Source: Zygnema cylindricum
Lineage: Eukaryota > Streptophyta > Zygnematophyceae > Zygnematales > Zygnemataceae
Direction: 5' to 3'
Length of the DNA stretch: 64,000 bases
Assembly: GCA_037447655.1 (NCBI GenBank)
Contig: JBBHKE010000636.1
Span: 1 to 64,000 of the forward strand
In this document: positions 35,001-44,843 of the stretch, in pieces
Layout: every line of letters begins with the position of its first letter
Numbering within the stretch: position 1 is the first letter of the stretch
Notes under the pieces: generated by a model
Databases searched by the model: none
The model's input: only the letters and a program-made list of their open reading frames with translations
Told to the model about the DNA's origin: nothing
Program-made: the position numbers and the translations under genes

Positions 35001-35150
35001 CAAACTCCTTTTCATCTAAGACAGCTGTTGAGACCAAGTTCTTACTAAGCTGTGGAAAGTAAACAACATCTGAGAGTGTTACAATTGAGGCTTTTCCATC
35101 AAATAGAACCTTCAAGTCAACAGTTCCAACAAGACTTGTGGTTTCCACTC
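32031..35150 (-). pseudogene. Copia element E, Pol (integrase, RT, RNase H)
   Basis: Nearly collinear polyprotein with few breaks. RNase H at 32382-32044 (MEAEYMASFAATKKLMWVKS, ICDNQAVISIA). RT at 34054-32894 with GIDYEETFAPVVRF, SLYGLKQASQQW, intact YVDDLLVLSKS, KYILGIQMEKD. Integrase at 35148-34061 with MLWHKRLVYVHLDKL and the CSGCAQGKIHRLPF zinc/linker, then YTKVxF core parts, LQFWAESMNYANFIKNR and PYERWIGRKPD. Breaks lie near 34058 and 34460-34560 and between 32590 and 32893. It is the best-preserved Copia pol in the window. Confidence 0.9.
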
Positions 35151-36487
35151 TACCATCTCCGTACTCTATCTAAACTGTTGCGATCTTTCTCAGTTTAGTG
35201 AACCACCTTTTATCTTTGCACATATGCACTGAGGCCCCTGATTTTATGATCCACCCATCTTCAAATGGATCCCTCTTACCTCCGAAAGCACACTTTTGTC
35301 TCCGTGGAATGTCAACATGTTTTTCATTGTTTTTCGGATTAAGAAGAAGCTACTCAAGCTCCTCAAGCTCCTCTTCATGTTCGGTTTCTTCGTTCTCTTG
35401 CTCATCATGAACTTGAGTTAGGAAAGCATTTTTCTTTTCTCCATTTCTTGAGGTCCCTTACCCATCTTTTAGTCGAAGATCTGAAATTTTGCCACATTCT
35501 TCCATATAGTGTCCCGGTTTCTTGCACAAGAGACATAATCCTCCTCGAGAAGTTCCTCTCCCCTGTCTATCAAATCTGCCACCTCTTTGTCCTCTTCCTC
35601 CAAAAATTCGATAGGGATCTTTCTCTCTCTCCTCATCACGCTTCCGCCAATCAGCTCCTGCGAACAATGCTTGAACACTTGGACTCCCACTCCTAAGCTC
35701 TATGGTGCTTTCTTTCACTAAAATCATTCCCACTGTGTCATCCCAATTCCAATTGCTATCTCCTATGTCCTGTAATCGATTAATGATATTCTCATACTCT
35801 TCAGGTAGTTTCATCATTAATGTGCTCACTCTTTGTCTCTCAGACCATAAGTTACCTCCACTCTCTAGCTCTCCAAATAATGCTCCTAAATCATTGCAAT
35901 AATTATTCATGCTTGCTCCCTTATAAGTATAAGCTGCAATATTGTTTTCTGCCAACTATTGTTGCTGCAATGATCCACTCTTATATTTGTTAACTAGTGA
36001 TATCCAAATCTGAGATGAAGATTTGACATGCATAAGGGAAATGGCAATGCCCTTTGCTACACTTTTAAGAATTAAGAGCTTACAAACCTTGTCTTTGTAG
36101 TTCCACTTTTCATACTCTGATCTTTCGATTTTGAACCCTTGTCGCCGTTGCTGGTGGTGCTGCTGCCGATATCGCCTTCGGCAATGGTGTCACTTGAGTT
36201 GCAACTCCTCTCATTTCTCCATCCATGACAATCTCCTCTCCTTCCTCATCTTCATCCTCAATGATGGTGGCAGCTGTTCTACCTACTGTAGAGGCGTTGG
36301 TGCCAAAAAAACGCGTTCCTCCAAACCTAGGTGGAGGTGGGCATCGAACTTGTCCGGACACTATGCCCCATAGGTGTTTCTCAAATAGTTCTCCCTCCAT
36401 CATCATTTCCCAATAAAGAAAGTCTGATCCATCAAATATGGGCACCCTAGAGGGTGGGCCCATAACCTGCAATTTTGTGGTCTCCAT
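35151..36487 (-). pseudogene. Copia element E, Gag and protease start
   Basis: The frame 36487-36110 opens with ATG codons for METTKLQ, directly followed by VMGPPSRVPIFDG and YWEMMMEGELFEKHLWGI, the Copia Gag N-terminus. The frame 35955-35458 holds the capsid C-part (YKGASMNNYCNDLGALFGEL, LMMKLPEEYENIINRLQ) and the zinc knuckle CLLCKKPGHYMEEC. The stretch 35956-36109 between them has stops. The protease-start region lies at 35150-35430. The first seven codons are inside the LTR. Confidence 0.85.
36453..36467 (-). promoter_or_regulatory. Copia element E primer-binding site (internal initiator tRNA-Met)
   Basis: The minus strand reads GGTTATGGGCCCACC right after the LTR. It is the full complement of GGTGGGCCCATAACC, the anticodon stem-loop of plant initiator tRNA-Met. 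Drosophila copia uses the same region (half-tRNA priming). The same 15 bases recur in elements F and G. Confidence 0.85.
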
Positions 36488-36597
36488 TGACCCAGAGAAT
36501 GAGCAGCCTATGTAAAGCCTCTAGGATAATATTTGCCCCTTCTACTTTCCCGCTGAATAAGCGCCACCCAGGCACACAAATATTCTGACCACTCTCA
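36468..36597 (-). repeat. Copia element E, 5' LTR fragment
   Basis: TGCAATTTTGTGGTCTCC...CTCTCA, collinear with the end of the element E 3' LTR. Cut at 36597 by insertion of element F. Confidence 0.85.
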
Positions 36598-37792
36598 TGT
36601 TGGAATTCAAGTATTTTCTAGGTCTAGAGATTGCAAAATAAAAAGCAAAATAATAGATATTGACAGCCTGCCTCTAACTCCTCACTCAAGTCTCCATACT
36701 TGTCGCAGTCACTGAAGATTGGGGGAGGAGTAAGCCATGGCTGCCTGTGCTGTCTAGAGAGAGACAGGCAGTTGTTTTATAAGGATTTCTCTCTAAAAGG
36801 AGTTTGACAGAGCCATGATTTGATCCTGGTACCTGCCATGCGTCAAATCCGCAGTAGCCGGTATCCTTATCCAAATAGTCTGAATTATATGATAGAACAT
36901 ATGTGGTATGGTATTTATTTATTTAGTTACAATAAGACTAATTCATTTAACGAGAACAATATGCATACTGCATAGAAACAGTTGTGTAAAGTACGACGTA
37001 CGGTACGGATACGAAATAAATACCGCGCAGTTTGTTTGACGCCGGAAAGAATACCGCGCAAGTATTTATGACGGCCACGATTGAAATCCAAATTTGATCG
37101 GACGGTCGCGAAAGATGCCAAGATCGCGGAGTACGTTTTTGGCGGTTTGCGATCACCGCCACATTGAGTGACACGTGGCAAAACTACATTGGATTGCGGC
37201 AACTCCGAGGATTACGAAAACGAATGCGGATATGACACGTGTAAACATTTTGGCCATGTCGTACTATGGCCGTACATAAAGTACACCAGCACCTGTACTT
37301 TTATGTACGACACAGTGTTTTAATTGGTGCAGTACTTCAGTAGATGGATTTTTAGAGGGAGATAGGACTTAGAAAAATTTGGCAGATAGGACCGTCTCTC
37401 TAAGAGAGCACCTTGTATAAATGGCTAACTTTGGGCAGCCATAACTATCAATTTACTTGACCATTTTCAGTTATTCTTTTTGCTGCGGACTCAGAGGAGT
37501 CAAAGCTACACACAAGTGTAGTCGGTCAGAGTTTTTGTCTGCCAGGGTGGCGATATTTCCTAGGGAAAGTCAAAGTGGGTGAATGTGTCCAAATCTCAAA
37601 TTATAACTTTGCATTCTGTGGTGGAACTGACCCCACAGAAAGTGTTATTTCACAAGAGTGAATCTATATTTGGGTTCTGATTGTCAAGGGGTCAGTCATT
37701 TGGGTTTATATCAACTTGGAGTGGGCACTATCTAGATAAACTTCTTTTTGGATCTGCTTACTCTGAGGGCCAATGGAGGTCTCAGAGTTTCA
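36598..37792 (+). repeat. Element F 5' LTR
   Basis: TGTTGGAATT...GAGTTTCA, 1,195 bp. TATA-like TATAAAT at 37416-37422, hairpins at 37488-37501 and 37506-37521, antisense tRNA-like module about 36808-36878. The last 20 bases include ATG at 37773. Confidence 0.88.
37488..37521 (+). promoter_or_regulatory. Paired R/U5 hairpins of the Copia LTR
   Basis: GACTCAGAGGAGTC and CTACACACAAGTGTAG lie 70-100 nt downstream of the TATA-like box. Solo LTR D has GGACTCAGGGGAGTCC and CTGCACAGGTGTGCAG, in which both arms changed together. A role in the RNA (packaging, dimerisation, translation or 3'-end formation) is inferred. Confidence 0.65.
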
Positions 37793-37807
37793 GGTTATGG
37801 GCCCACC
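37793..37807 (+). promoter_or_regulatory. Element F primer-binding site (internal initiator tRNA-Met)
   Basis: GGTTATGGGCCCACC directly after LTR end TTTCA, identical to elements E and G. It contains an ATG in frame with gag. Confidence 0.85.
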
Positions 37808-38598
37808 ATCTAGGGTGCCTATGTTTGATAGAACAGGCTTCACTTATTGGGCGTTTACAATGGAGGGGTTGCTTTTCGAGAAGCATTTATGGGAAATTGT
37901 TGCGGGAGAAGTGAGATGTCCGCCACGTGGCTTTGGAGGAGCTTACTACGGAGAATCATCTGAGACTGCCCAGAATATCATCCGGAGTTCAGATGCAACG
38001 GAAGGTGAAGGGAAAAACCTTTCCGTGGATGGGGAAATAGGGAAGAAGGAAAAAGGGACACCTATAGTGAGGGGAGCTAGGCTCTCAGCTATGGTACCAC
38101 ATGTAGGGATTAAAACAGAAGAAAATGACAGGAAAATATGGGAATACAAAAACACTATAGCAAAACATCTCATACTTAGATATGTGTCTAAGTCGATAGC
38201 TATCACTCTTTTAAGTCTTACCAAGTCTCCAGAGATATAGGAAGCACTAACTCAGATTTATAAGAGTGAGACTATTCAGAGGCAGCAATTAGTAAAACAA
38301 GAAATAGATGCCTACGTATATAAAGGCGGTAGCATGATAGAGTTTTGCAATGATATTGCTGCGTTATATGTTGAGCTTACTAGTGCGGGATATGTAGAAT
38401 CTGAGAAGAGTAAGATTAATACACTAATTATGAAACTCCCAAATGAGTACGAAAACATAATTTGTCGTATGCAGGCAATAAATGGCTCCTCATGGACTTG
38501 GAGCTTTACCATAGGGATAATTCTTGTGAGGGAAAGCACTTTGGAGCTTTGTAGGAGAAGGGACAGGGTCAATGCATTTTCAGCTGGTGGTGATTGGC

Positions 38599-38730
38599 AG
38601 AAGCGTGATGAGAGGAACTGCGGTGACGAGCGGAAGCGTGATGAGAGGAACGGTGGTGATGAGCGGAAGCGTGATGAGAGGAACGGTGGTGACGAGCGGA
38701 AGCGTGATGAGAGAAACAAAGACAAAGGTA
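38599..38730 (+). repeat. 33-bp (11-residue) tandem repeat in Gag
   Basis: Units of KRDERNGGDER, about four copies, encoded by AAGCGTGATGAGAGGAAC-type units. They lie just before the zinc knuckle, where the other copies have only one KRDEE-like unit. Confidence 0.85.
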
Positions 38731-39086
38731 AACCTTATCGGAACTTTGGTGGAAAGAGAGGGAGAGGAAAAGAAAGGGGAGCTTTGAAAAAGGGGGTTTG
38801 CTTCTTTTGTAGGGAACCGGGTCATTATATGGAGGAATGCCCTTGTTTGGAAAAACTTAGAAGTTGGAATGTGGATGAGGAGGAAGAAGGGGAAGAGGAG
38901 AAAGAGGATGAAGATATTTTAGAGCTTCTCCGGATTAGTAGTATGGGGAAGAGAGAAAAGCACACAGAAATTCCACGAAAGCAACAATGTGCTTTTGGAG
39001 GTATAAGGGAAGTAAAGAGAGAGGAGGTACTTGAAGATGACGAGGAGTGTAAAGTGTATGACTTAGAAATGAGAAAGTCAAACTAA

Positions 39087-39797
39087 GATCCATAAGTGAA
39101 AACAGGAAAAATAAAATTAATGAGGATAAATTTGTAGGTATTTGGAATTAGAAAACTGGTCGGAAAGGGAGACCTCAACGGATTCCGAGCAAAGGGGAGA
39201 AGTTAAACTAGAAGGGGTTTTTAAAGATAGGGGAGAAGAGAAATATTTGATTAAAGGTTTAGGGGAGAAGAAATATTTATTGGGAATTAAATTAGAAAGT
39301 GAGTGGAAAGAATTCCATGGGAGAGAGTGAGGGAAGTTCAGAAAATGGGGTAATTATCATGGATAAAAATATGAGTACGAAAGATGTAGATCTTATGAGG
39401 AACTTAGTGGGGACTAGTGTTTTTTGGGAATATTTGGGGGTGGATGGATTTGACATCACTACTTGGTGTGATGTCACTTGTGAAGATGTGCCTGTAAAAG
39501 GGTTAGCATCTGGGTGTATGTTGCAGATTGGAGATGGGGCTGGCTGTTTGGATCGCAAGAGGGAAATCGGTTTGTGTGTGGATAAAAAAGTGATGAAGTG
39601 GATAAAATCTTTGCTCGGATTTATGAAAAGTGGGATGTTAAATAAAATGTGTGATGCAATTATTATTTCAGTTCATTTAATGCACTGTGTTAAATACTTA
39701 AGTTTTATGAAAGGAAAAGGAAAAAAAAAAGAAAAAGGAAAAATGAGAGGGGGTGTTTGTTTACTTGTTTATCGAAGTTGAAAGGAAAATAGACTAG
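39087..39797 (+). pseudogene. Element F, compressed pol remnant
   Basis: The frame 39299-39781 keeps collinear pieces of the RT-RNase H end: SENGVIIMDKNM, ITTWCDVTCEDVPVKG, VMKWIKSLLGFMKSGM, KMCDAIIISVH. Blocks are shortened relative to element E but stay open for 160 codons. All of integrase and RT proper are gone. Confidence 0.65.
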
Positions 39798-39810
39798 AAA
39801 ATAAGGGGAG

Positions 39811-40599
39811 TGTTGGAATTCAAGTATTTTCTAGGTCTAGAGATTGCAAAATAAAAACTAAATAATAGATATTGACAGCCTGCCTGTAACTCCTCACTCA
39901 AGTCTCCATACTTGTCGCAGTCACTGAAGATTGGGGGAGGAGTTAGCCATGGCTGCCTGTGCTGTCAAAAGAGAGACAGGCAGTTGTTTTATAAGGTTTT
40001 CTCTCTAAAAGGAGTTTGACATAGCCATGATTTGATCCTGGTACCTGCCATGCGTCAAATCCGCAGTAGCCGGTATCCTTATCCAAATAGTCTGAATTAT
40101 ATGATAGAACATATGTGGTATGGTATTTATTTATTTAGTTACAATAAGACTAATTCATTTAACGAGAACAATATGCATACTGCATAGAAACAGTTGTGTA
40201 AAGTACGACGTACGGTACGGATACGAAATAAATACCGCGCAGTTTGTTTGACGCCGGAAAGAATACCGCGCAAGTATTTATGACGGCCACGATTGAAATC
40301 CAAATTTGATCGGACGGCCGCGAAGGATGCCAAGATCGCGGAGTACGTTTTTGGCGGTTTGCGATCACCTCCACATTGAGTGACAAGTGGCAAAACTACA
40401 TTGGATTGCGGCAACTCCGAGGATTACGGAAACGAATCCGGATATGACACGTGTAAACATTTTGGCCATGTCCTACTATGGCCGTACATAAAGTACACCA
40501 GCACCTGTACTTTTATGTACGACACAGTGTTTTAATTGGTGCCGTACTTGAGTCGATAGAGTTTTAGAGGGAGATAGGAACTAGAAAAATTTGGCAGAT
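39811..40599 (+). repeat. Element F 3' LTR, truncated
   Basis: Begins TGTTGGAATTCAAG right after the polypurine tract. It is collinear with 36598-37388 and ends at GGCAGATAG before the TATA-like box. Confidence 0.88.
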
Positions 40600-43306
40600 A
40601 GAAGTATGCAGGCGGAGGGAAATCTAACGACCGGGGCAAAGGTTTCCTCGTTGTGGATTCCCTCTTACTGTGTAAATCTTTTTGCCACTAATCCGGCCTT
40701 TTACCGCTCAATGGTGTTATCTGGGTTTAGTTTTTATTTGAACACCCACTTAAAACCGATTGGTTTTCGGTTAGGTGGACAATCCACCAACTCCTAAGTA
40801 TCGGCTGCCATAAATTAGGCCATCTCCTCATTGATGGTTGTCTTCCACCAATTCCTTTCTGGACAATTCATCGCCTCTCCATAAGTCCGAGGTACATCCG
40901 GATGAGATAGTTTTGTTACCTTGTTATTAACCTGTTTTTCTTGCAACCTTTTGCTACTTCTCCTTCCTCCCTCAAAATCAGTTGTCGGAATACATTGTTC
41001 CTGTGGGTTTTTTCGAACAATCTCGGCTTCTCCCTTGTCCCTCAATTCCGAATCAATTTCCACCACGTTTTCTGCTTTAGGTAGAGTTGTCATTGGAATT
41101 TCCACGACCGAGTCCTTCTGCGTCTGATTTGTACATGTAAGAATGTCATCTTCTTTGAAACTTGGATAGTTATGAAGCTCAAAATCATCCAAATTTTCTG
41201 ACTCAAATCTGATTTTAACTGACTTTGTATACTTGAAGGGATCCACAGACTTTCCTTCATCTATAACTACTAGATGCTTTACTAAGATTATACCTTCCAT
41301 TTTTAGATCATAAACTGTGTATCCTTTTACATCCTCATTATATCGTAATAAATACCCCGGTTTTCCTTTAGGATCTAGCTTCTAATTAGACTGATCTGTA
41401 TCTAGACTGAACACTTGACTGCTGAAACTCTTTAAGTGAGATATGTCTGGTTTTCGGCCGGTCCATCTCTCTTAAGGTGTTTGGCCTTTTACCGCTAAAG
41501 TAAAAACTCCATTTTTGAGACCAACTATTAGTGATAGTTATCATAAATCTCTTCCCTTCGCGTGAAGGCACTTAAGCCAGTCCCCAAATATCTGTGTGTA
41601 CAAAATCTATAATCATTTCTCCATGATAGGTGGTTGTTTTTGGGAAGGGTAACCTATGTGCTTTACCTTGAGCACATCCACCACAATTTCTTAGATTCTC
41701 AATCTCACCGAACTGAATCCTTTCCACTACTCCCATATTTTTCATCCCTCTTGACTTATCTAGATTAACATGCCCAAACCTCTTATGCCACAACATTATA
41801 TCATGAACACCAACATAATAAAATTTCTTCTTGTCATTGCTTAAAATCAGCCTAAACATCCCTCGGCTACCTTTTTAGCAGTGAAACAATCTTCCTCCTC
41901 AAAACTAGCAGTAAAGACTCCTTTCCTAGTGTTATTTTCAAAACCTTTATCATCCGTTACAGATGTAGAGATGAGGTTTTTGTTCAGCTCCGGAATAAGC
42001 AATACATCGGAGATTGTAACTATATATGTCTTTTTTTCTACTAACACTTTCCGATCTACCGATCCTACGATAGTAGTAGTGACTATCCTCCCATCCCCGT
42101 ACTCTATCTCTACGGTGGGAATCTTTCTTATCTTAGTGAAAAGGTGTTTATCTTTACACATGAGCATGAAGGCACCTGAATCTACAATCCAGTTTGCTTC
42201 ACCTTTCAATCCACCGAAAGCACATTTCTACTTTCGTGGCCTTTCGACCTTGTTTTTCGCCTCCAATTCCTCATCCAATAGGAGTTCATCGTCCTCTTCC
42301 TCGGATTCCGCCTCATCTACGTGTGTCACAAGGGCATTTGTATTTCCTCTTGGGGGTACACCAATCTGCCCATCTTTTAACCACAGCTCGGTTAACTTAG
42401 TGCACTCCGTCATATAGTGCCCTGGTTTCTTACAAAAGTGGCACAAACCCTTGGGAGCCATTGGTTCGAACTTGTCGGTCTGATTTTTTTCCCCCCCCCT
42501 TTCTATAATTTTCGACAGGTTTCTTAGAATCATTGTTCCTCCAATCATTACCAACTGCCAAGGCTTGCCCACTCTTTCTTCCCCTTCGGATCTTAATCGT
42601 ATTCTCCCGAACGATAATCATCCCTACAACTGAATTCCATATCCACCTTTAGTCCAGCAAGTCCTATAGACGGTTGACTATGTTCTTGAACTCATCTGGT
42701 AACTTCATGAGCAAGCTCTTAACCTTCATCTTTTCAGTTTCAACCTATTCAGCACACTCTAGCTCCATGAAAAGTGTTGCGAGCTCATTACAAAAATCCA
42801 ACATCTTCCCCCCCTTGTATACATATGCGTTAATTTTCTGATCAGCCAACTGTTGTTGCTAAATTGTACCATTTCCGTACATTTTTATAAGAGCCACCTA
42901 AAGATCGGGTGCCCTCTCTACTTGCAAATGAGGAGATGCAAGCCTTTGAGTAAGATGGGGGAGGATGAAGTGCTTTGCCGCCATATTGTTTTAGTCCCAA
43001 GTATGTGTATCATTCTCCTCGTTCCTCGGAATAGGTGACATGAATGCCGAACCGGTTGCTATTGGTGTGACCGTCTCCTTCTCTTTTCCTTTGTTTACCA
43101 CCTCCCCTTCCTTTGTCTCCTCCGTTGGAGATGGATGTGCATCTGTGGTGAATCTGCTTCTTGTAAACCCTAGAGGGATCCGAAGACTAGATAGACGCCT
43201 CACCCGTCCACTCACTACTCCCCATAACCTTTTCTCACATAAAGCTCCTGTCATCATACTTTCCCAGTATATGAAGCCAGTTCCATTGAATATAGGTACC
43301 CTAGAG
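40600..43306 (-). pseudogene. Copia element G, Gag to RT start
   Basis: From right to left: Gag N-part at 43341-42991 (VMGPPSRVPIFNGTGFIYWESMM), capsid and zinc knuckle at 42621-42228 (CHFCKKPGHYMTECTK), protease region at 42209-41847 (WIVDSGAFMLMC), integrase N-terminus at 41859-41572 (MLWHKRFGHVNLDK, NCGGCAQGKAHRLPF), linker at 41300-40815 (RRSSKRLQEKQVNNKVTK), and a decayed start of RT at 40810-40606. Between 41386 and 41570 most of the integrase core is deleted. It stops abruptly against element F. Confidence 0.82.
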
Positions 43307-43321
43307 GGTGGGCCCATAACC
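43307..43321 (-). promoter_or_regulatory. Copia element G primer-binding site
   Basis: GGTTATGGGCCCACC on the minus strand, third copy, between Gag and the LTR. Confidence 0.83.
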
Positions 43322-44205
43322 ACCAACTCTAAAACCTCCATAGGTCCTCATAGTAGACAACTCACACGAAGACCTTAGGATAACCATGACCCATTTGTGT
43401 TTCAGCAAGAGTAACTGTCACCCTGACAGACAAAAACTCTTACCATCTTCACCCTTGTGAAGGCAAGACTCCCTTGAGTCTATAGCAAAAAGAATCTCTG
43501 AATATGCTCCCTTGTGCAGTAAGTTATGGCTTGTCAAAAATGACTTTTATATTTACAAGCTCTCTTAGAGAGAGAAACCTAAATATCACTAAGTCTTGGT
43601 CTTCCTACTCATAACTACCTAATACTAGACCCTAGTCCAATAGGAACATTATATAGTATAAGAAGGTACAATGGGCGATGTACTTATTGTACGTCTATTG
43701 TACGACATAGTCTACAAGGTAACACCTCTCAAATTAGGAGCCATGGTTCCTCCTCCCATCTTCTACGGTATCAAATAATGTGGCGCCACGTGGCACCGCG
43801 TGACACTTTTTCCGAATGCCGCCAAAATCTCACTTTGGGTGGCGGCTACAAGGGTGGCCGTCAAATCAAAACATATTTTACACGGTTGAGATTCGCGTAC
43901 GTGCATGAATTCTTCCTCTTCGTTAGTATGGTGATTATAATCCATTGCGTTAATGTTTATATACCTTTGAAATCCGTCACGTGTATCTTTTTGTAGCGCC
44001 TCTATGGTTTTTGGCTATATAGATCCAGAGGTCGCATGTTGAAATCCGCACTTGGTCAACAGTTTGGTAAAATATCATCTACTTTAAAATTTGTATTTTT
44101 CTAAATATGGCGGCAGCCATAAAGTGCCTTTAATCCTCACTCTCTCTCTTTAAAGTATAACTAAAATAGAGAATTTAACTATTAATTACCTTTTTTTAAT
44201 TAACA
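43322..44205 (-). repeat. Copia element G, 5' LTR
   Basis: Collinear with the element E LTR (shared AGTAAGTTATGGCT, AAAATGACTTTTATA, TATAGTATAAGAAGGTAC), ending AATTAACAA. The terminal TGCA at its gag side has mutated (ACCAACTC). Confidence 0.75.
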
Positions 44206-44372
44206 ACTCCTTGTCTCTCTCTGGACACCACAGGCAGCCATGGCTCTAGCTCCCTCTTCAACCTTCAGTGACTGCGACAAGTGTGGGAGTTGAAGATAGG
44301 AGTTAAAGGCAAACTGCCTCGGCTTCTTTTCTACATTTCATTTTAGATCTAGAAAATACTAAAAGAACCATG
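44206..44372 (-). repeat. Copia LTR fragment
   Basis: Matches the start of plus-orientation LTRs in reverse: GCAGCCATGGCT, CAGTGACTGCGACAAG, TCTAGAAAATACT. A terminal relic abutting the element G LTR. Confidence 0.6.
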
Positions 44373-44843
44373 AATTTCTACACTTACCGTTACAGGCTTT
44401 TCAGTATTGGTGAAGTACTGAAGTTCTATTAGGAAATTTTGTACTTGTACAACCAATGTTTCAGGATGCAATATTTTGACCGATGTTCTATCGCGCAGGG
44501 TTTGTAATGTTCCCAATTAAGTGGTACCACGTAAGTTAAGATTGTATACTAAAATCGTTAATGATTTTCACACCGACAAAAAATCTTCATTTGTGTACCA
44601 TGTACGATATGTACCACGTTATGATACAACACAACTTTTGTGCTCTTTACGTCATATACCACCTCGTTTATTTTAGGGTTCCGATTTTTTCACATGACGA
44701 ATGAGCGTTTCCAAAAATAATGTGACGAATGGGCGTCAACAAAAATTGATTGGCAAATGTGCGTTACAAGGGTTCTTCTAGGGTTTTTAGGGTTTTATAT
44801 GGTTACTTTCTCTTTTGCAATCAGGGTCTATAGTTTTTAGCGT

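Larger units (their letters stand above)
37773..39086 (+). pseudogene. Element F Gag, one nonsense codon
   Basis: One frame of 438 codons with a single TAG at 38238, where the homologous place in element B reads W (ELWEAL), so TGG to TAG. N-terminus VMGPPSRVPMFDRTGFTYW and FEKHLWEIVAGEVRCPP. Capsid C-part GGSMIEFCNDIAALYVEL and LIMKLPNEYENIICRMQ. A charged tandem repeat lies at 38599-38730, then a zinc knuckle (CFFCREPGHYMEECP) near 38800, and an acidic tail. The long open frame suggests recent constraint or youth. Confidence 0.85.
36598..40599 (+). mobile_element. Copia derivative F, gag-only, non-autonomous
   Basis: 5' LTR 36598-37792, primer site, a gag frame, a shrunken pol remnant, polypurine tract (AAAATAAGGGGAG, 39798-39810), and a 3' LTR at 39811-40599 that lacks its last ~400 bp. 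The two LTRs differ at about 20-25 positions over about 790 bp by eye, so the insertion is young compared with its neighbours. Its 3' LTR breaks off in GGCAGATAG and is joined to minus-strand Copia RT DNA, so a deletion followed. RT and integrase are absent, and it would need Pol from a related element. Confidence 0.88.
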
